Below are positions 31,488 to 44,516 of a DNA stretch of 64,000 nt, piece by piece (the first letter of the stretch is position 1; each line of letters starts with the position of its first letter). This DNA is from Lobosporangium transversale (lineage: Eukaryota > Mortierellomycota > Mortierellomycetes > Mortierellales > Mortierellaceae), in assembly GCF_002105155.1 (NCBI RefSeq), contig NW_019029038.1, positions 178,086-242,085 of the forward strand, written 5' to 3'. The notes beneath the pieces are model-generated. The model made no database searches. It worked only from the letters and a program-made list of their open reading frames with translations, and was not told the origin of the DNA. The translations under genes and the position numbers were made by a program.

Positions 31488-33418
31488 TTACTTTTGTATC
31501 TCCAGAAGAGGTTTTGGGAGAAATGATGCTGGAATACCGCGGCAAATCTCAATATAGTCGGACATCAACCCTAAGCCCTTTGGTCCATACCAAAAAACGG
31601 TCCAATTGGTACCTGGGATTTTGATATGACCATCTGCACGGTCAAAATACCTAATCATCATTGGGAGCAAAAATAAATAGGTATTATGATATATATAAAT
31701 ACAAGGCGATTAAAACGAATCACAGCATACCATTTGTTGACAGGATTGTCGGATCGACTACGCCAAACAAGGTCTGGAAATTGGTCCGTTAGCTTCTTCC
31801 ATAAAATGTCGGCCACGCCAATTCCTTGACTCTTAGGAGCAACAGAAAACTTGTCCAAATAGGCCACACTAGCCAAGGTATGCGTCTCTGTCTTTTCACC
31901 CTTTCCCGATACATCGCCACCTTCCCTTGTCACAATTGCTGCACCCATATAGTCCTCTCCAGCCAATATCACTGCCTCTATCCTGTCCTGAATGCGAGCA
32001 TAGAATCCATCTGCGTCTAAAGACTTGCCGAAGCTTGTCTCTAACAAGCTTTGGAGCCTTTTCAGATCCATGCCTTGAAGATTATTCTGAAACGTAAAAA
32101 TATCCAGTCCATTACGTAATACAGTCGTGGCAAGCATGACTTTAGGGTCCTGTCCTCTCATAGTCGAGGAAAATAAAGGCTTGTCCGTGATGAGGTTGGT
32201 GATGAGTGTAAGTGATGGAGAAGAAGTGACCAGAGCCGAACATGAAGGAGGCAAGTATGCCAAACAATCCCGGATCATATCCAAATCTGATCGATAGGAT
32301 TTAGCCAATTCCTCTGGGATGTGGTTCATGTTGGCCAAATCATCCGTGATGGCATCGTATTCATCCTTCAGGTTTACAAAGCAGTGAGTAGGGCCACTAA
32401 TGCCTTTGGCACGGGTCAGAGGGAAGCCTCCACTTGTGTTGATCACAATGAGTCGCATTGGAACCAAGGAACCGTGACCCGCCCCCTGAGATGCCTCGTT
32501 GACAGTGCTACCCATATATTTGGCAAGAGCTACAAGAGCTTTGTTGCTCTGAACCGGTAGCCGATGCGAATGAGCAGTCGTGGCCATGGGGATCATAACG
32601 GGTATTTGTCTTAACTTCAGACACGATTCTATTATTCGTGAGCCAGGTCGGATTAAAACGTGATCCACAGCGGTGTCGGCTACTACTATCCGTTCCGAAA
32701 TAACATGGGACTGCTGCGGCGAAGTTTTCGCATCCTCAAAAACGCCGTCATATATGGGCCGCGCACGGCCGCCGGACCTTTCGATCTCCTCTACGACATC
32801 AGCCATATCATTCATCATCCGCCTGCGTATTTCGGCGGATTGATCAGATCCAGACACCAACGCGTCATTTAGATGCGGGCTTTGATGTCGCCACCAAGTT
32901 TGATTATCTAACATAACTACACTCATGAGGCCGAGTCGTTGTAATTGCACAAGGGTGTTGGCAATTGCTATCAGATTATCGTGCTCAAACGGCCCCTCAA
33001 GTTTGATGAGAGCAACATGGTCTGTGGGCCAAAGGAGCGAGTCGACAAAGGTTTTGTTGGAGCTAGGAGATGAGTCTGTACCTGACACAGCAAGGTGGGT
33101 TGAAGAAGTCAATGATGTTTTCTGGACTGGGGCAGGTAAGGTGAACCTAGAGAGGAACTGGCGAGCCTCTCGAGGTGAAGGGAGGGTACCCATGACCTTG
33201 AGGATCAGGTCCTATAGGGATTTAAGTTTTTGAGTCATGGAATCTGAAAAACTGGATTTGTCAAGATGTTAGTTTCAAAAAAAAGAGATTGAGAGTGAAT
33301 TTACCCGATCCTTCTCGAATGCATGCTTGCGCTGTTGAACAACAGCCTGGATCTTGTCAGACCGAAGAGAATAACAGCGAGCAAAAGGAGCAGGACGGGG
33401 GAGCACAGTCCGCCACAT
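31488..33418 (-). CDS. ARG2: N-acetylglutamate synthase, mitochondrial
   Basis: Three exons (33305-33418, 31731-33211, 31488-31650) give 585 aa. The start (MWRTVLPRPAPFARCYSLRS) is basic and hydroxylated, as in a mitochondrial presequence. The N-terminal half is the inactive amino-acid-kinase-like domain (LILKVMGTLPSPREARQFLS, VALIKLEGPF, LQRLGLMSVVMLD). The C-terminal part is the NAGS-type acetyltransferase domain, with SVAYLDKFSV, QGIGVADILWKKL, WRSRSDNPVNKWYFDRADG and WTVFWYGP. Family knowledge: it makes N-acetylglutamate from glutamate and acetyl-CoA, the first step of arginine synthesis, and is usually inhibited by arginine. The spliced join KW-YFDRADG confirms the last intron. Confidence 0.92.
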
Positions 33419-34544
33419 GTGCAGTGGGTAGTGCAGTGAATAGAAGGAAAGAAAGAGAAGGAAAATGTCCTAATGTCTCCGCCTGTGGACTAAAATTTTA
33501 TTCCCCAGACTGTTAGAATAAGCCATTATTTCCATACAAATTTTCGTTTAGTTCAACCGAAGCCTTAGAAACGATGTAAAACTTGAGGTGAAAAGAGGCA
33601 AGGGGCTAACCGAATGCCACTGGGGATAAAGAATAGCTCCTGTACAAGCACTCTAGGGTATTTATGTTGTTATAGCCAGGAAGAGTTGTAGTCTATCCAA
33701 CAGGAACTCTTTTAATGAAATTTGTGAGACCCATTTTAGGTGAATAAAAAAGAATCCTTCACGAACATGTTTTTTCATAAATGAACTCCTTTAACAATAA
33801 GAACAAAATACTCCTCTTGTTGAGGCTCGCGTGTAAATTATAATGCTCAAAGCCATTTGGCCAGTTCTACATATTTTTACACCGACATAGCGCGATAAAC
33901 CTTACTCTTTCCCTGAAAGTAAAAGGGTTCTATATTAATGTTAATGTCAGGACAGACTCCACACATTGTAACGTTAATATGGCTGTTCACTCCCAAGCCC
34001 CTGGGCCTCTCAGCGAGGAAAAACTGCTTCAATGGAATCCAGAGCGTCCTAGAGCTTTCATTCGTACCTTCAGTTTCCATGGCCAATTACCTTTATATTC
34101 GTAAGAGTACGGCCCACAATATCGTCCTCCTCGCCCAACTCTAGAGCCTTGGACCCATGTCCCATTGACCAACGCGAAAGAGCTTGATGAGGGCTATTTC
34201 CACCTGTACCAAGGCTATATGCTTACAGTGCATCTTTTGTAGAAACTCCTTGATGACCCGGGCTGTGGGGGCGGGCTCTAGGGAAACTATTTTCACGTGA
34301 TGCAACGTGGTATTTCTTTAGTTGGCCTGGATTGTTTGGGAGGCAAAAGACAAAGTGTCAAAACGCGTGCTTCTCCTTGACTTTTCCATTTCTCTCTCTA
34401 TTCCTGCCAATAGTCATCATTCAAGCCGTACCAGTTGTGTTACACTACCTTTTTCATTAAGCATCTAAAACATACAGTTCATTTCAAATAATAACCAGCA
34501 ATAATCTTTATACATCCATATAACTCACATCTGCGTCTGTGTCA
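33419..34544. other. Divergent promoter region of ARG2 and RUD3
   Basis: This 1.1-kb spacer lies between divergent genes. It contains the interrupted ORF at 33979-34242, described separately. The remainder shows no coding signal. Promoters for both neighbours should lie here, but no motif could be assigned with confidence. Confidence 0.5.
33979..34242 (+). pseudogene. 87-codon coding-like frame with one internal TAA
   Basis: From the ATG at 33979 one frame reads 41 sense codons (SEEKLLQWNPERPRAFIRTF, then SFHGQLPLYS), one TAA at 34102-34104, and 45 more sense codons (EYGPQYRPPRPTLEPW, then LDEGYFHLYQGYMLT), ending in TAG. Composition on both sides of the TAA is protein-like. I recognise no family. 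The stop also overlaps a GTAAGA donor-like site, so it may be a gene remnant, a gene with an unrecognised intron, or a sequencing error. Confidence 0.35.
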
Positions 34545-36483
34545 ATGTCCTGGTTGGCAAAGAATGTGAGCACCCTGGCCAGTAAGGTCGCTGCTGGTAA
34601 GCACTACAAGTAGAAGACGAACCGCACGACAAAGCAGACAATATGAATGAACATCTTCCCAACTATATCATCATTCATTGATAGAGGCCAGTGGAGACAA
34701 CCAGCAAGCATCTAATGAGACATTACAGCAGCTCATGCAGGAGGTGAGAATGAAGGATATGGTTCTAAATGTGCTTGGGAGACTATGGCCTATATATCTC
34801 TTGAAAAAGGAGGTATATGCTCTTGTTGCTAAGTCATTGCTCATGTTCACTCTTATCCTAGCTGAAAGACACTCGTGAAGAGCTCTTTGAGAGGCATCAG
34901 GAATGGGAACTTGCTAGACAAAACTATGAGGCTCGATTAAGTAGTTTGACTGAAGGGAATGCTACTGCACAGAGGGTGGAGCATTTGGAGCAGAAGCTTA
35001 GCCGTGCAGCGGATTTGCTCAGGTCCTTGAACAATGAAAAGGAGAGTCTCAAAGCAATGATCGAGACTCTAAAGGAGGAAAAAAGTCAAGCAGAGGTAGC
35101 AGCACAAGAAGCAGCAGTGACAGCAGAACAAGCAAAAGCAGCATTAAATGAAAAAACAGCAGAAGTAACGGCTCATGAGGATGTAACAAACAATGGTCCA
35201 CCCAATGCCAGCACTAATGATAGTGCAGCAGTAGCGGCAGTAGCGGCAACAGCAGAGAAAATCAAGAATCTTGAAGATGAGCTACGGGAAAAAGATGAGC
35301 AGAATTTCAAGTCCTCTCAAGCTTTGAAGGACCAGATTTCAGAACTTATTGAGCTTAACAAGGATCTCAAGGAGCAGTTAGCACATCAACAAGCAGGCAG
35401 TGATAAACAGATAGACATTGCCATTCAGCTGCAGATGACAAAAGACGAGCTTGAGCAGGCCAAGGTGGAGATTGCGCGTTTAAGGGAGAACAACAATAAG
35501 CTTGTCAGCCAGAGCGATACGACTCAAGAGTCACAACAATCTCAAATATCTTCAACAGCCCTTACCGAGGAACTTATGATCGCCAGGTCTACCATCACAA
35601 AACTTGAAGCTCGTCTGGACAAGGGATCTGAGCAATTAACAGAGCTCACGTCTTTGAAGACTAGTCAGAAGGACCTTCAAAATGCACTTTCAAAAACACA
35701 ATCAGAACTGGTGAAGACTCAAACAAAATATGCTGAGGTACAGAGTCGGCTCTCGGCCTCAAAGGAAGTCAATGTAGCTTTGGAAAAGAGGGAAGCGTTC
35801 ATGACAGGTAAGTATTTAACATATAGTGTTTAAATTAGTCTGTGTCTGTACATATACTTATCGTTTATCTGCTCCAATTGAAATGCTAGACTCAATCGCA
35901 CAACTAGATACACAGCTTAATGCTCTAAAACTGGCTGAAGAAGCAAACAAAAAGGAATTAGCTGACCAATTCATGAAGGAAAAACTTGCATTAGTGTCGA
36001 GTCATGACCAATTGAAACAGGAGCTTGAGGAGTTGAAAAAGAAGTATAATCAAGAGCGCAAAGCTACCGAATCGTCAATTAAAGGGGTTGAGGACATTAA
36101 GCTCAAGGAGCAGTATGAAAATGAGAAAAGAGAACTTTTGGTGAATCAGGATGCAATAAAGGAAGAGCTAGAGACTTTGAAGACGAAGCTTCAGGAAGTA
36201 GATGCAGCAGCTGAAGCGTCTTTGAAGGAAAGAGAAAAGATCATCCAAGAGCTCCAGCAGTCAATTTCAATTAACGAGCAGCAACTCAATGCTCTCAAAG
36301 AAGATCTGCAGAAGACAGTCAACGAGCGTAACCACTTTCAGTCTCAGCACAGGGCTCTTTTAGATCGTGTTTCTAACATGAAATCAACTCTCGGAACGAA
36401 GTTGCAGGCTGATATGGTACGAATATCTATTTACCATTCTTTTCAGTGCTTGAATGCTGCCTCCGTACATCGCATACCCGCAT

Positions 36484-36516
<33 letters not shown>

Positions 36517-37916
36517 GGCAGGAGAATATCAATACGTTACGACAGCAAATCGAGCAGCTTACCGCCCAGAATAATAGCTACATCCAAACCATTAAGCAAC
36601 TTGAAGAGGAGCTTATGGCATCTCATGAGCATTATGAAAAGACATCACGGGAGCTTGAGCATCTTCGGCGACACATGGTTGACATCAAAGAAGATGCATT
36701 TGCTGAAGTAGTCGAGAAAGAAAACTTGATCCAAGAACTTCAATCTCGGCTGCAGCGTGAAGAGCGCGAGCGTGAGGACTGGGAGACAATGGCTTCGGAG
36801 CAGAGAGCAAGCAAAGACCAGGCTATCATGGCCATGAGAGCAATGGAACGCGAACGTGATGCTGCCCGTACAGAAAGTGAGGCGATTCGCCAGGAACTTG
36901 ATCGTCAGCTCAGAAGTATCGACAATCTGCAGATGGCGATGGAGGAGCTGCAGGCTTCTAAGGAATCAGAAATCCAGTTTGCGCTTGAGCGGCTGCAAGT
37001 GCAACTAAATTCATCAAACAGAACATTAGATGAGTATAAGGGCCGTGCTCAGGCCGCAGAGGTAATAGCAAAACTAATTTATTCTTCCTAGACAGCATGT
37101 TTCCTCATAATTTTGTAATAAGCCAGCAACATAAATAGCTTACTCTCGACGCACGATGGAATTTCTAAATATTAGGAGCAATTACAGCATATGAGTCTTG
37201 ATGTTGAAAGAGTGAGACAACTGGAGCGGGAAGTCAAGGAGAAAAATCTGACGATAGGAAAGCTTCGCCACGATGCCGTGATCCAACAAGAACATTTAAC
37301 CGAGGCTATGCGCCGACTGAGGGAAGAGAGCAACCAAAATACGGTCGACATGTGCGTGCAAGATCTTTTATTATAATTGAGGGGTACCTTGGGCTTGATA
37401 CTCTATGACTAAATAAGTAATCGTCTCTGTCCTATCCTTTTTTTTTTTTTTTTTTTTTAGCCCGCTCATTTCGAATCTGTTTATCAGCTTCTTGAACATA
37501 CCCCGGGGGGACCAGAAGCGGTTTGAGATCCTACAACTAATCTCAGGTGTTCTCAAATTCACAGACGAGCAGCGCGAGCAAGCAGGTCTGATCAGGAAGG
37601 CTGGCAGCAGCTTGGGTGCCATGACACCAACTACATCTGGGTCTCGCTCGCCCTCAATGGAGCAGATGAGGCAACATCAAGAGCCTAAAGAGGTAATTAA
37701 TCTTTGTTTTAAAGATCTTATTCCGAGATTGATATTGATATTGGTTGATGAAGACAGTGACACATGATGTTCAATTATGTTTTATTACTTCAACCGCTAT
37801 TTTAAATACCATAGAGCTTCTTTGATATGTGGGCATCATTTTTAATTCGAGAGAGCAATTCAAATGCAGCGAGTAATAACAGCAGTGGCGCCAATGCTAA
37901 TGCTCGCAGTCCATGA
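34545..37916 (+). CDS. RUD3: Rud3/GMAP-210-like golgin with GRAB domain
   Basis: Eight exons (34545-34596, 34685-34743, 34862-35807, 35890-36416, 36522-37061, 37176-37351, 37461-37692, 37815-37916) give 877 aa with consistent phases. The protein opens with MSWLAKNVSTLASKVAAG, an amphipathic start seen in some golgins. Residues about 50-750 are almost entirely coiled coil, with heptads rich in E, K, Q and L. Near residue 765 is the GRAB domain (IPLISNLFISFLNIPRGDQK, then RFEILQLISGVLKFTDEQRE), which in Rud3 binds Arf1 at the cis-Golgi. Family knowledge: it tethers ER-to-Golgi vesicles. Two introns contain T-runs of more than 20 nt before the acceptor. Confidence 0.88.
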
Positions 37917-38096
37917 GACTCATAAATTGGCGTAATAAAAAAATTACTTTACAACAACGCGTTTTTGCCACCAAAAATCATAACAAACGAAAGACTGCGT
38001 TTGATAATTTAAAAAGCACTGGGTCATTTTCATCGTTTTTTCTTTTTCATTCTGTTGTTCTACACAATTTGACGACCGAGAGTGTTGACTAAAGCA

Positions 38097-38337
38097 ATGA
38101 GGGTCAAGGTACAACAAATACCTATTTACTATTCTTCTTAATGTTGTCATTTCCTTTTTTATTACTCGAAATCTGATGTTTCGTCTTCAATTCAAATGAG
38201 TAGCCGCTACAAATCCATTGGCATGACAAGCAGCCTATATATTCGGCTCATTTCGAATTAGGCCCAAAAGGCAGACTAGCCACAGCAGGAGGTGATGGAA
38301 ACGTGCGGGTAATGATCGACTAGTGATATATTGCTAT

Positions 38338-38376
<39 letters not shown>

Positions 38377-41019
38377 ACATATTACGGGTTGTCCTCTATT
38401 GCTCCATTGAACTCGGGTTTTGAAGCTTACTTTGTCCAATCTCTCGTATTTATCGTGAGTACATATTAGCTCTGGCGCGTTGTCAAGGACAAGGAAAAGG
38501 ATAGCATACATGTTGAGTTTTTATCAAGTCTGAATCGTCATACAGCTGCTGTGAATGTTGTTCGGTTCTCACCGACAGGTACCTAATATATATGTGACCT
38601 TTTATAGTTTTTGATATGTGGTTTTTCACGGTATCGCTAACTCATAGTATGCTATCCTGATTCTCTAGCCGAATGCCTTGCATCTGCAGGAGATGGTGCG
38701 ACAAATTTGTAACGAGCTGCACGGTACATGATCTTCTTCGCCAAGACTATTCATATCACTAATACTGCGTACACGATCAATGGCGCCTCCTTGTCAATTA
38801 TGCAAATAGACGGAAACATAATTTTATGGAGACCAACAGACACTAAAGATACTGCAAGCAGATTCGGCGAATCGGATGACGATGAATACGAGCATGAAAC
38901 ATGGCGTGTACAATCCATGATGAGAGGCTCTCTCTCAGATATTTATGATTTAGCTTGGTCGCCTGATGGTCGTTACATTATCTCGGGATCAATTGACAAC
39001 ACTGCTCGGATATGGGATGTCAAGGATGGTAAGCAACAAGTGAAAAGCGTTGTTCATAATGTAGAATCATGTTCAGAGCATCTAATGTAGGATAATATAT
39101 TTTTGTATACTTATTTGTCTTTAGCCAAATGCATCCATGTCATTGCGGACCACCATCACTATGTGCAAGGAGTTGCTTGGGACCCATTAGGAGAGTTCGT
39201 GGCTACTCAAAGCAGCGATCGGTATGTGAATCAGGAGTCATGCAGTAGATCAATTCATTATCCGTTAACTTCATGCATTATGATGCGGGAACCGCCCACA
39301 ATTGACATTTATTATCATCGCTTGTAGCTCTGTTCATATCTATGCTTTTAAAATTGAGAAAAATGGAAATGTTTCAGTCAACAATTTAGGAAAGAGTACA
39401 AAGTTGGATCTCGTCAAGCTTCGTTCAATCCCACAGCCACCGGCTACCACAACAACCGCATCGCCAGTACCTCGCAATAAGGACACTGTGAACAAGGTTG
39501 ATGCCGCTACAGATTCAGTTGGCGAGAAGGATGACACGGCTTCGAGACCTACAAGGTCTATTCCAAAAACTTTTAAACTTTATCATGATGAGACCTTGAC
39601 ATCGTTTTTTAGAAGGCTTACATTCACTCCAGATGGATCAATGCTTTTGACTCCTGCTGGGCTATACAAAGCCCCGGTTAACAGACCTGCCACCACTAAG
39701 GATGATGACGCTTCGCCAACGACTCAAGTCCCTGAATTGGAAACCAAGAATACTGTTTATGTATATGCGAGGAGAGACCTCAGCAAGTACGTCCAATGAC
39801 CACCATGTGCGTAAGGAGTCATGAAGCCAGGAAATTGTCCATAGATGTTTCCAAATTTAATTTTTTTTTTTTTTTTTTTTTTTTTTTTGTAACTGCTATG
39901 TTGATTTATAGGGGCCCTGTTGCTCACCTTCCTGGACAAAAAAAACCTTCAGTAGCTATCAGGTGTAGCCCGGTGCTGTATGAACTCCGGCAACAGCTTT
40001 TGCCTCCAAGCCAAGGGAGTGCTTATAGCCGACGACCCGCCAATCTAGTCAACAGTACAACATCATCAACACAGGATAAACAAGGGCTGGCTCTGCCCCC
40101 TAGTGTATTCGGCCTCAGATATCGCTCTATCTATGCAGTAGCAACGCAAGACACGATTTTAATCTACGATACCCAGCAGACGACCCCTCTTGCTTTCATT
40201 TCGCATATTCATTATGCAACATTTACAGACATGGCGTGGTCTACAGATGGATGCGATTTAATCTTGACATCTTCTGATGGGTTCTGTTCGATCATCTCCT
40301 TCGAAGAAGGAGAGCTGGGAACCATATACACGCCACCCAAGTCCATGATGCCCTTCTTATCATTAGGTGGAGATACTCCATTGACTTTGAATGATATTAA
40401 CGACACCGCTGCTACCATTGCAGCCTCTGCTGGAATGTTACAAAAATTAAATGGTTTATCGCTTGCTGAGCATAGGGAGCAGATGGATCAAAAAGACCAA
40501 AAGGACCAGAAGGAACAAAAGGATCAAAAAGATCAACAGAAGGCAAAGGCAAAGCAAGAGAAGGTGTTGAACTCAGGAAAGAGAGCATCTGTGAAGCAGA
40601 TGTTTTCAAAGTCACGGAGCGCAACCAGCTCACAGTCATCGGCTGCACCATCAAATCCTCCAACCTTGTCAACAACAGCTGCGACTACCACTACCACACC
40701 ATCTACATCATGTTCATTATCATCGATAGCATCACCACCAAATTTAGTAGCCAAGACGGCCACCAAGACCGAAAGAGATGGTGATTTAATCATGACACCT
40801 GCCAACGAGCAGCCAGCACCAAAGAAGAGAAGAATTCAACCCACGTTTATAAGTCCGCTTCCTGGATCGGTACCCCCAGCAACAGTAGCCCAGGCTTCCA
40901 CAACTATTCCATTTGATAGCGCCAACGCCAGCATCAGCAATAGCACTAATAGCAATGGAATGGACAAGCCCAAAAAGAGAATACAACCCATCTTTGTGAG
41001 CGCATTACCTGGTCACTGA
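38097..41019 (+). CDS. CAC2: CAF-1 subunit Cac2/CHAF1B (WD40)
   Basis: Eight exons (38097-38108, 38204-38308, 38470-38578, 38669-38695, 38810-39028, 39125-39221, 39328-39786, 39912-41019) give 711 aa. The first exon is only 12 nt (Met-Arg-Val-Lys). The second continues with [20 protein letters not shown] and [12 protein letters not shown], the family's first WD blade. Later blades are [57 protein letters not shown] and [20 protein letters not shown]. The C-terminal third is disordered, with a [10 protein letters not shown] run and two copies of [15 protein letters not shown]-like text. Family knowledge: it is the middle subunit of CAF-1, which deposits H3-H4 during DNA replication. Only 180 bp separate it from the stop codon of RUD3. 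Confidence 0.88.
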
Positions 41020-41097
41020 AAGCTTAACAGAAATAAAATTTTATTTTACAGATTACTATTATCAAAAAAATTCCTGATGGGTATGGTGATAAAGAAT

Positions 41098-41452
41098 TTA
41101 AACAATTGTTCGACGGCCATATCCCCAGCGACGACCACCGTAGTAGAAGCGTGTGAAGAGCCAAGCGATAATAAAGATGATGGCTAAGACGATGAACAGG
41201 TGCTCCAATGGACCAGTGCCTAGACGATACCATTAATACCATTAAAAAAAGAAAAAAAAAAAAAAAAAAAAAGGGACGAATTAGATTGATGATGGTGGTG
41301 GGTCCAAGAAGATACAGAATGACGGTGTTGACATTAGGAAATAACGTACCAATGGTAAAGATACCACAAAGAGCGAGGATCCAGACAATGAGGAGGATGA
41401 CTCCGACGACAATAAGGGCGTCAAAGGCGACGAATTCAATAGTGCTACACAT
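41098..41452 (-). CDS. Small two-helix membrane protein
   Basis: Two exons (41350-41452, 41098-41219) give 74 aa. There are two hydrophobic helices (about residues 10-36, ALIVVGVILLIVWILALCGI; and 42-60, HLFIVLAIIFIIAWLF) and a basic, aromatic C-terminus (RFYYGGRRWGYGRRTIV). The layout is like small stress-related membrane proteins of the lmo0937/DUF5670 type known in bacteria, but the match is by eye and weak. The intron carries a run of about 22 T in sense. The function is unknown. Confidence 0.65.
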
Positions 41453-42071
41453 GGTGTTCCAAGAAATATACAGGCCAGGAGTGTGTTGAACGAGAGTTAA
41501 AGGGATGGATGAAAAGGGAGGTGTGATTTTACGATATTTTTGATGCTTGATGGGCGGTTGAAGAATAAATAACCCCCCTTTTTATAGTTCTCTAAGGCAC
41601 GCGCAAATTCTATTAGTCCAGGAACAAGTCTTTGCACGTCATGATGATACTACAGCTCACCCTGCAGATGCTTAAAGTGTTTAAGGTATCAATCAGTGTT
41701 TTTATTAACTTGCATGCCAAGATGACTCGCATATGATGTTGTTGACAGGATACATTGATTAATCTCACGTCATTAAAATTAAAAAAATACGTGACACTTG
41801 ACATACACCCTAAAACCTTCAATAGATGAATTTAATGCTTTTTTTTAAAAAAAAATCCAATAGGTGAGCTGCCTACATGAATGCAGGAAGGTAACACAAC
41901 ATTTCTTTATTATATTGAGGATTATGTATATGGTATGGAATGATGAAAAGAAAATGCTAAGCAAGGTCGTTAACTTTTTTTTTTTTTTTTTTTTTTTTTT
42001 TGACTATTAGGACATGTGCTAGGTGAATAGGGTCTTTTACAAACCAAATGCCAAACGACCTTTTCTTATTT
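41453..42071. other. Spacer without a gene
   Basis: AT-rich spacer containing the promoter side of the 74-aa gene and the 3' flank of CotH-like gene 1, with a 25-T run at about 41977-42001. No coding signal is visible. Confidence 0.5.
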
Positions 42072-44516
42072 TTAAGCCAAGAGCATCAAGATGGATGCAA
42101 CGATGGTTAGAGCAGACAAACCAGTGGCTGCCAAGGAGCCAGCTCCGTTGTTACCCGTGGAGTTGTCAACATCATCGTCATCATCATCTTTGCCATTCTT
42201 GTTACGGGGAGGAGGAGCAACACGGTCAGCCGTTCCAGCAGGGATGGTGAAGCCCAATTCAGTTGAGATTGCAGAGGCACGACTGGCAATCCAGGGCTTG
42301 ATCGCTCCACTCATTTCCTTGGTAACATTCACAAGATTGTTGTTAAAGTCCTCAAATGTAAACTTGAGGTCTTTGCCAGGTGAGTGACGGGTCAGACCAA
42401 AGTCCCATTGAGCGTCAAGTGAAATCATTTTGTGGACGGAATCAATGTGTAGGTTCATGGCTTCAGGCTTGAAAGCTGTGCTGACAATCTCCTTCAAGAC
42501 CTGCTGGAATTGAGCGTTGATCTGAGGAGTATTGATGATGAGCTTGGAGACCAAGGGATGATCAGGTTGGAAATTGAACAAGGTCTTGTACGAGCCAGCA
42601 GGATCAATCGAAGCGCCGTTGCCAAATGTGCCGTCAAAGTCCGTGGGAATCCATTGCCACTTACCGCCATTGCCGAGCTTGGGGTTGAAGTACATAAAAT
42701 AGTTGGAACCGGCCATCCAGTAGTTATCAAAAGCTCCCATCAAGTACTCCAAGGCCATGTTACGCAAAAATCCATCCAAATCCAGGCGAGAAGTCCAGTA
42801 ATCGACAGGATCAGCCGTCTTTGCAGGATCGTAAGCCTGCAAGTCGGACATGAAGGCGATTAACTGCCCAAGAGGCTCTGCTTCAGTGTTTTTGCCCAAA
42901 TTCTGAGAGATATAGGTTTCCCTGTTATACGAAGCACCAGTAGGTCCCTTGTAGACGAGGTCAGCCTGCTGGTCCAACATGGGTGCATTCATTTGAACCA
43001 ATGAGCCAGGAGAAGTGGCATTGTCGCCGCCATAGATGGTCTGCTTGATAAACGACTTTTTGATATCATCAACCATCAGGTATAGACCATAAGGCTCGTT
43101 GTTGATAAAGAGACGAACATACGATCCTTGCTGAGTCGGAACACCAACCGAGTTGAGCATGTCAATGTACAGTTTCTCACGCATCAAGGTTGGCTCTGTG
43201 GCCATGGAACGCAGCTTGATATTAGGGCGCGAGAAGAAGGACTGACCATACTCAGTGTCGAATTTGAGTTTGTATGACTGCTTGGCAAATTCCTTGGAGG
43301 ACTTTCCTGAGGTGTTGAGCGTGATATTAGTTTGGGTGTAGACAGTCTTGGCGTTGATAAAGCGGAAAGTGACCTTGACATCCTTCTCAGCTTCGGGTTG
43401 AGAGTTCATAGCGTTTACATCGGCAACAGGTGCAGTGAGATGAAGGGTTGCGATCTGGTTCTCTTTGAAAGCCTTGGTCTTAGAAGGATAAGTAGCCAAA
43501 TAGGTGTATGGCAGACGGACGATCTCATGTCGAGTGACAGGCCGATCAAAGAATTCGTTATCTGTATGAGTGTCAGTTGTCTGGTTAAGCTTGCGAGTGA
43601 ACGTTTCAGTTTTGACAGGTGCTCCTGCCGCGTCGAGCTCCACATATGAGTATTCGACAGAACCAGTCGTTCCCGGGACTGCGCCACTCCATACGGGGAA
43701 CATGGTTTCGTTTGAGGAAAGCTTGGTAATACTACCACCAACAGAGACACCGAAGGCTCCATTGGCACTGGAAGGATAGCCGATACAATTAAAAGTGACT
43801 AATGAGTGCGTATTATGGTGTTCCAATAACAGAAAGAAGTGATTAGTTAAATAGTGGAATGTGGAACGGGGAACAATAATAGAACAATAAAAGACCACAC
43901 TTCACATTCCACACTCCACACTCCACACTCTACACTCCACACGATTATCATTCATCTGTTGCATGCTGTAGAGCCATCTTTTTGTTTAATACATGAATAG
44001 TGCTTGCTATCCTCTCTTCAATGCCCTCACTTTCGGAATTCAATAATTTGACACAGTTGGAAGGGGTCAGTGTATGTCAATTGACGACTGATAGACATAT
44101 AAAAAAAAAGGCTGAGTAGAGAGAAAAGGCGGCCCTGAAGCCTTGTATGAACAAATACTTCGGAGAGAGAATAAGACAGTAGCATTAATCATCCTTCAAT
44201 TCTTCAAGAATTAGGACTATTTTTATGAAAGGAGTAATATTAAACGAATAATGAAAAGGAAGCAGTAGCTGCACAATGGCAGAGCAAGCAGAACGGAACA
44301 ACAGTGTTATGGATAAGATAAAGGAAAGAGGCAGTTGTCACAGGGTCGTACGAACGGCTCGTTATATGGGATGTGTATTTATGAATCTCGGGTTTTCTGC
44401 ATGGTTTCCTGATTTTTTATTGGAGGGAGTGGCCGCAATATGAAGGATTCACTATACTTACTGTCAGCATAGGCCATAGATGCCAAAGTGGCCAGGCCTA
44501 AAAGAATGCGGACCAT
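42072..44516 (-). CDS. CotH-like surface protein 1
   Basis: Two exons (44462-44516, 42072-43798) give 593 aa. The first exon is a secretion signal (VRILLGLATLASMAYAD). The second begins with a beta-rich domain (TFNCIGYPSSANGAFGVSV) followed by the CotH fold: YKLKFDTEYGQSFFSRPNIK, MREKLYIDMLNSVGVPTQQ, VRLFINNEPYGLYLMVDDIK, LDGFLRNMALEYLMGAFDNY and WQWIPTDFDGTFGN. The end is an Asp-rich stretch, a Ser/Thr/Asn linker and a hydrophobic tail (TGLSALTIVASILMLLA), as expected of a GPI-anchored wall protein. Family knowledge: CotH proteins are kinase-like spore-coat homologues; some Mucorales members bind host receptors, but nothing here shows that role. Its intron contains a CACACTC-type repeat at 43895-43942. 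Confidence 0.9.
43895..43942. repeat. CACACTC-type tandem repeat in the CotH-like 1 intron
   Basis: About six imperfect copies of a 7-8 bp unit (CCACACT and variants) lie in the first intron, close to its acceptor side in the sense direction. Confidence 0.8.
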
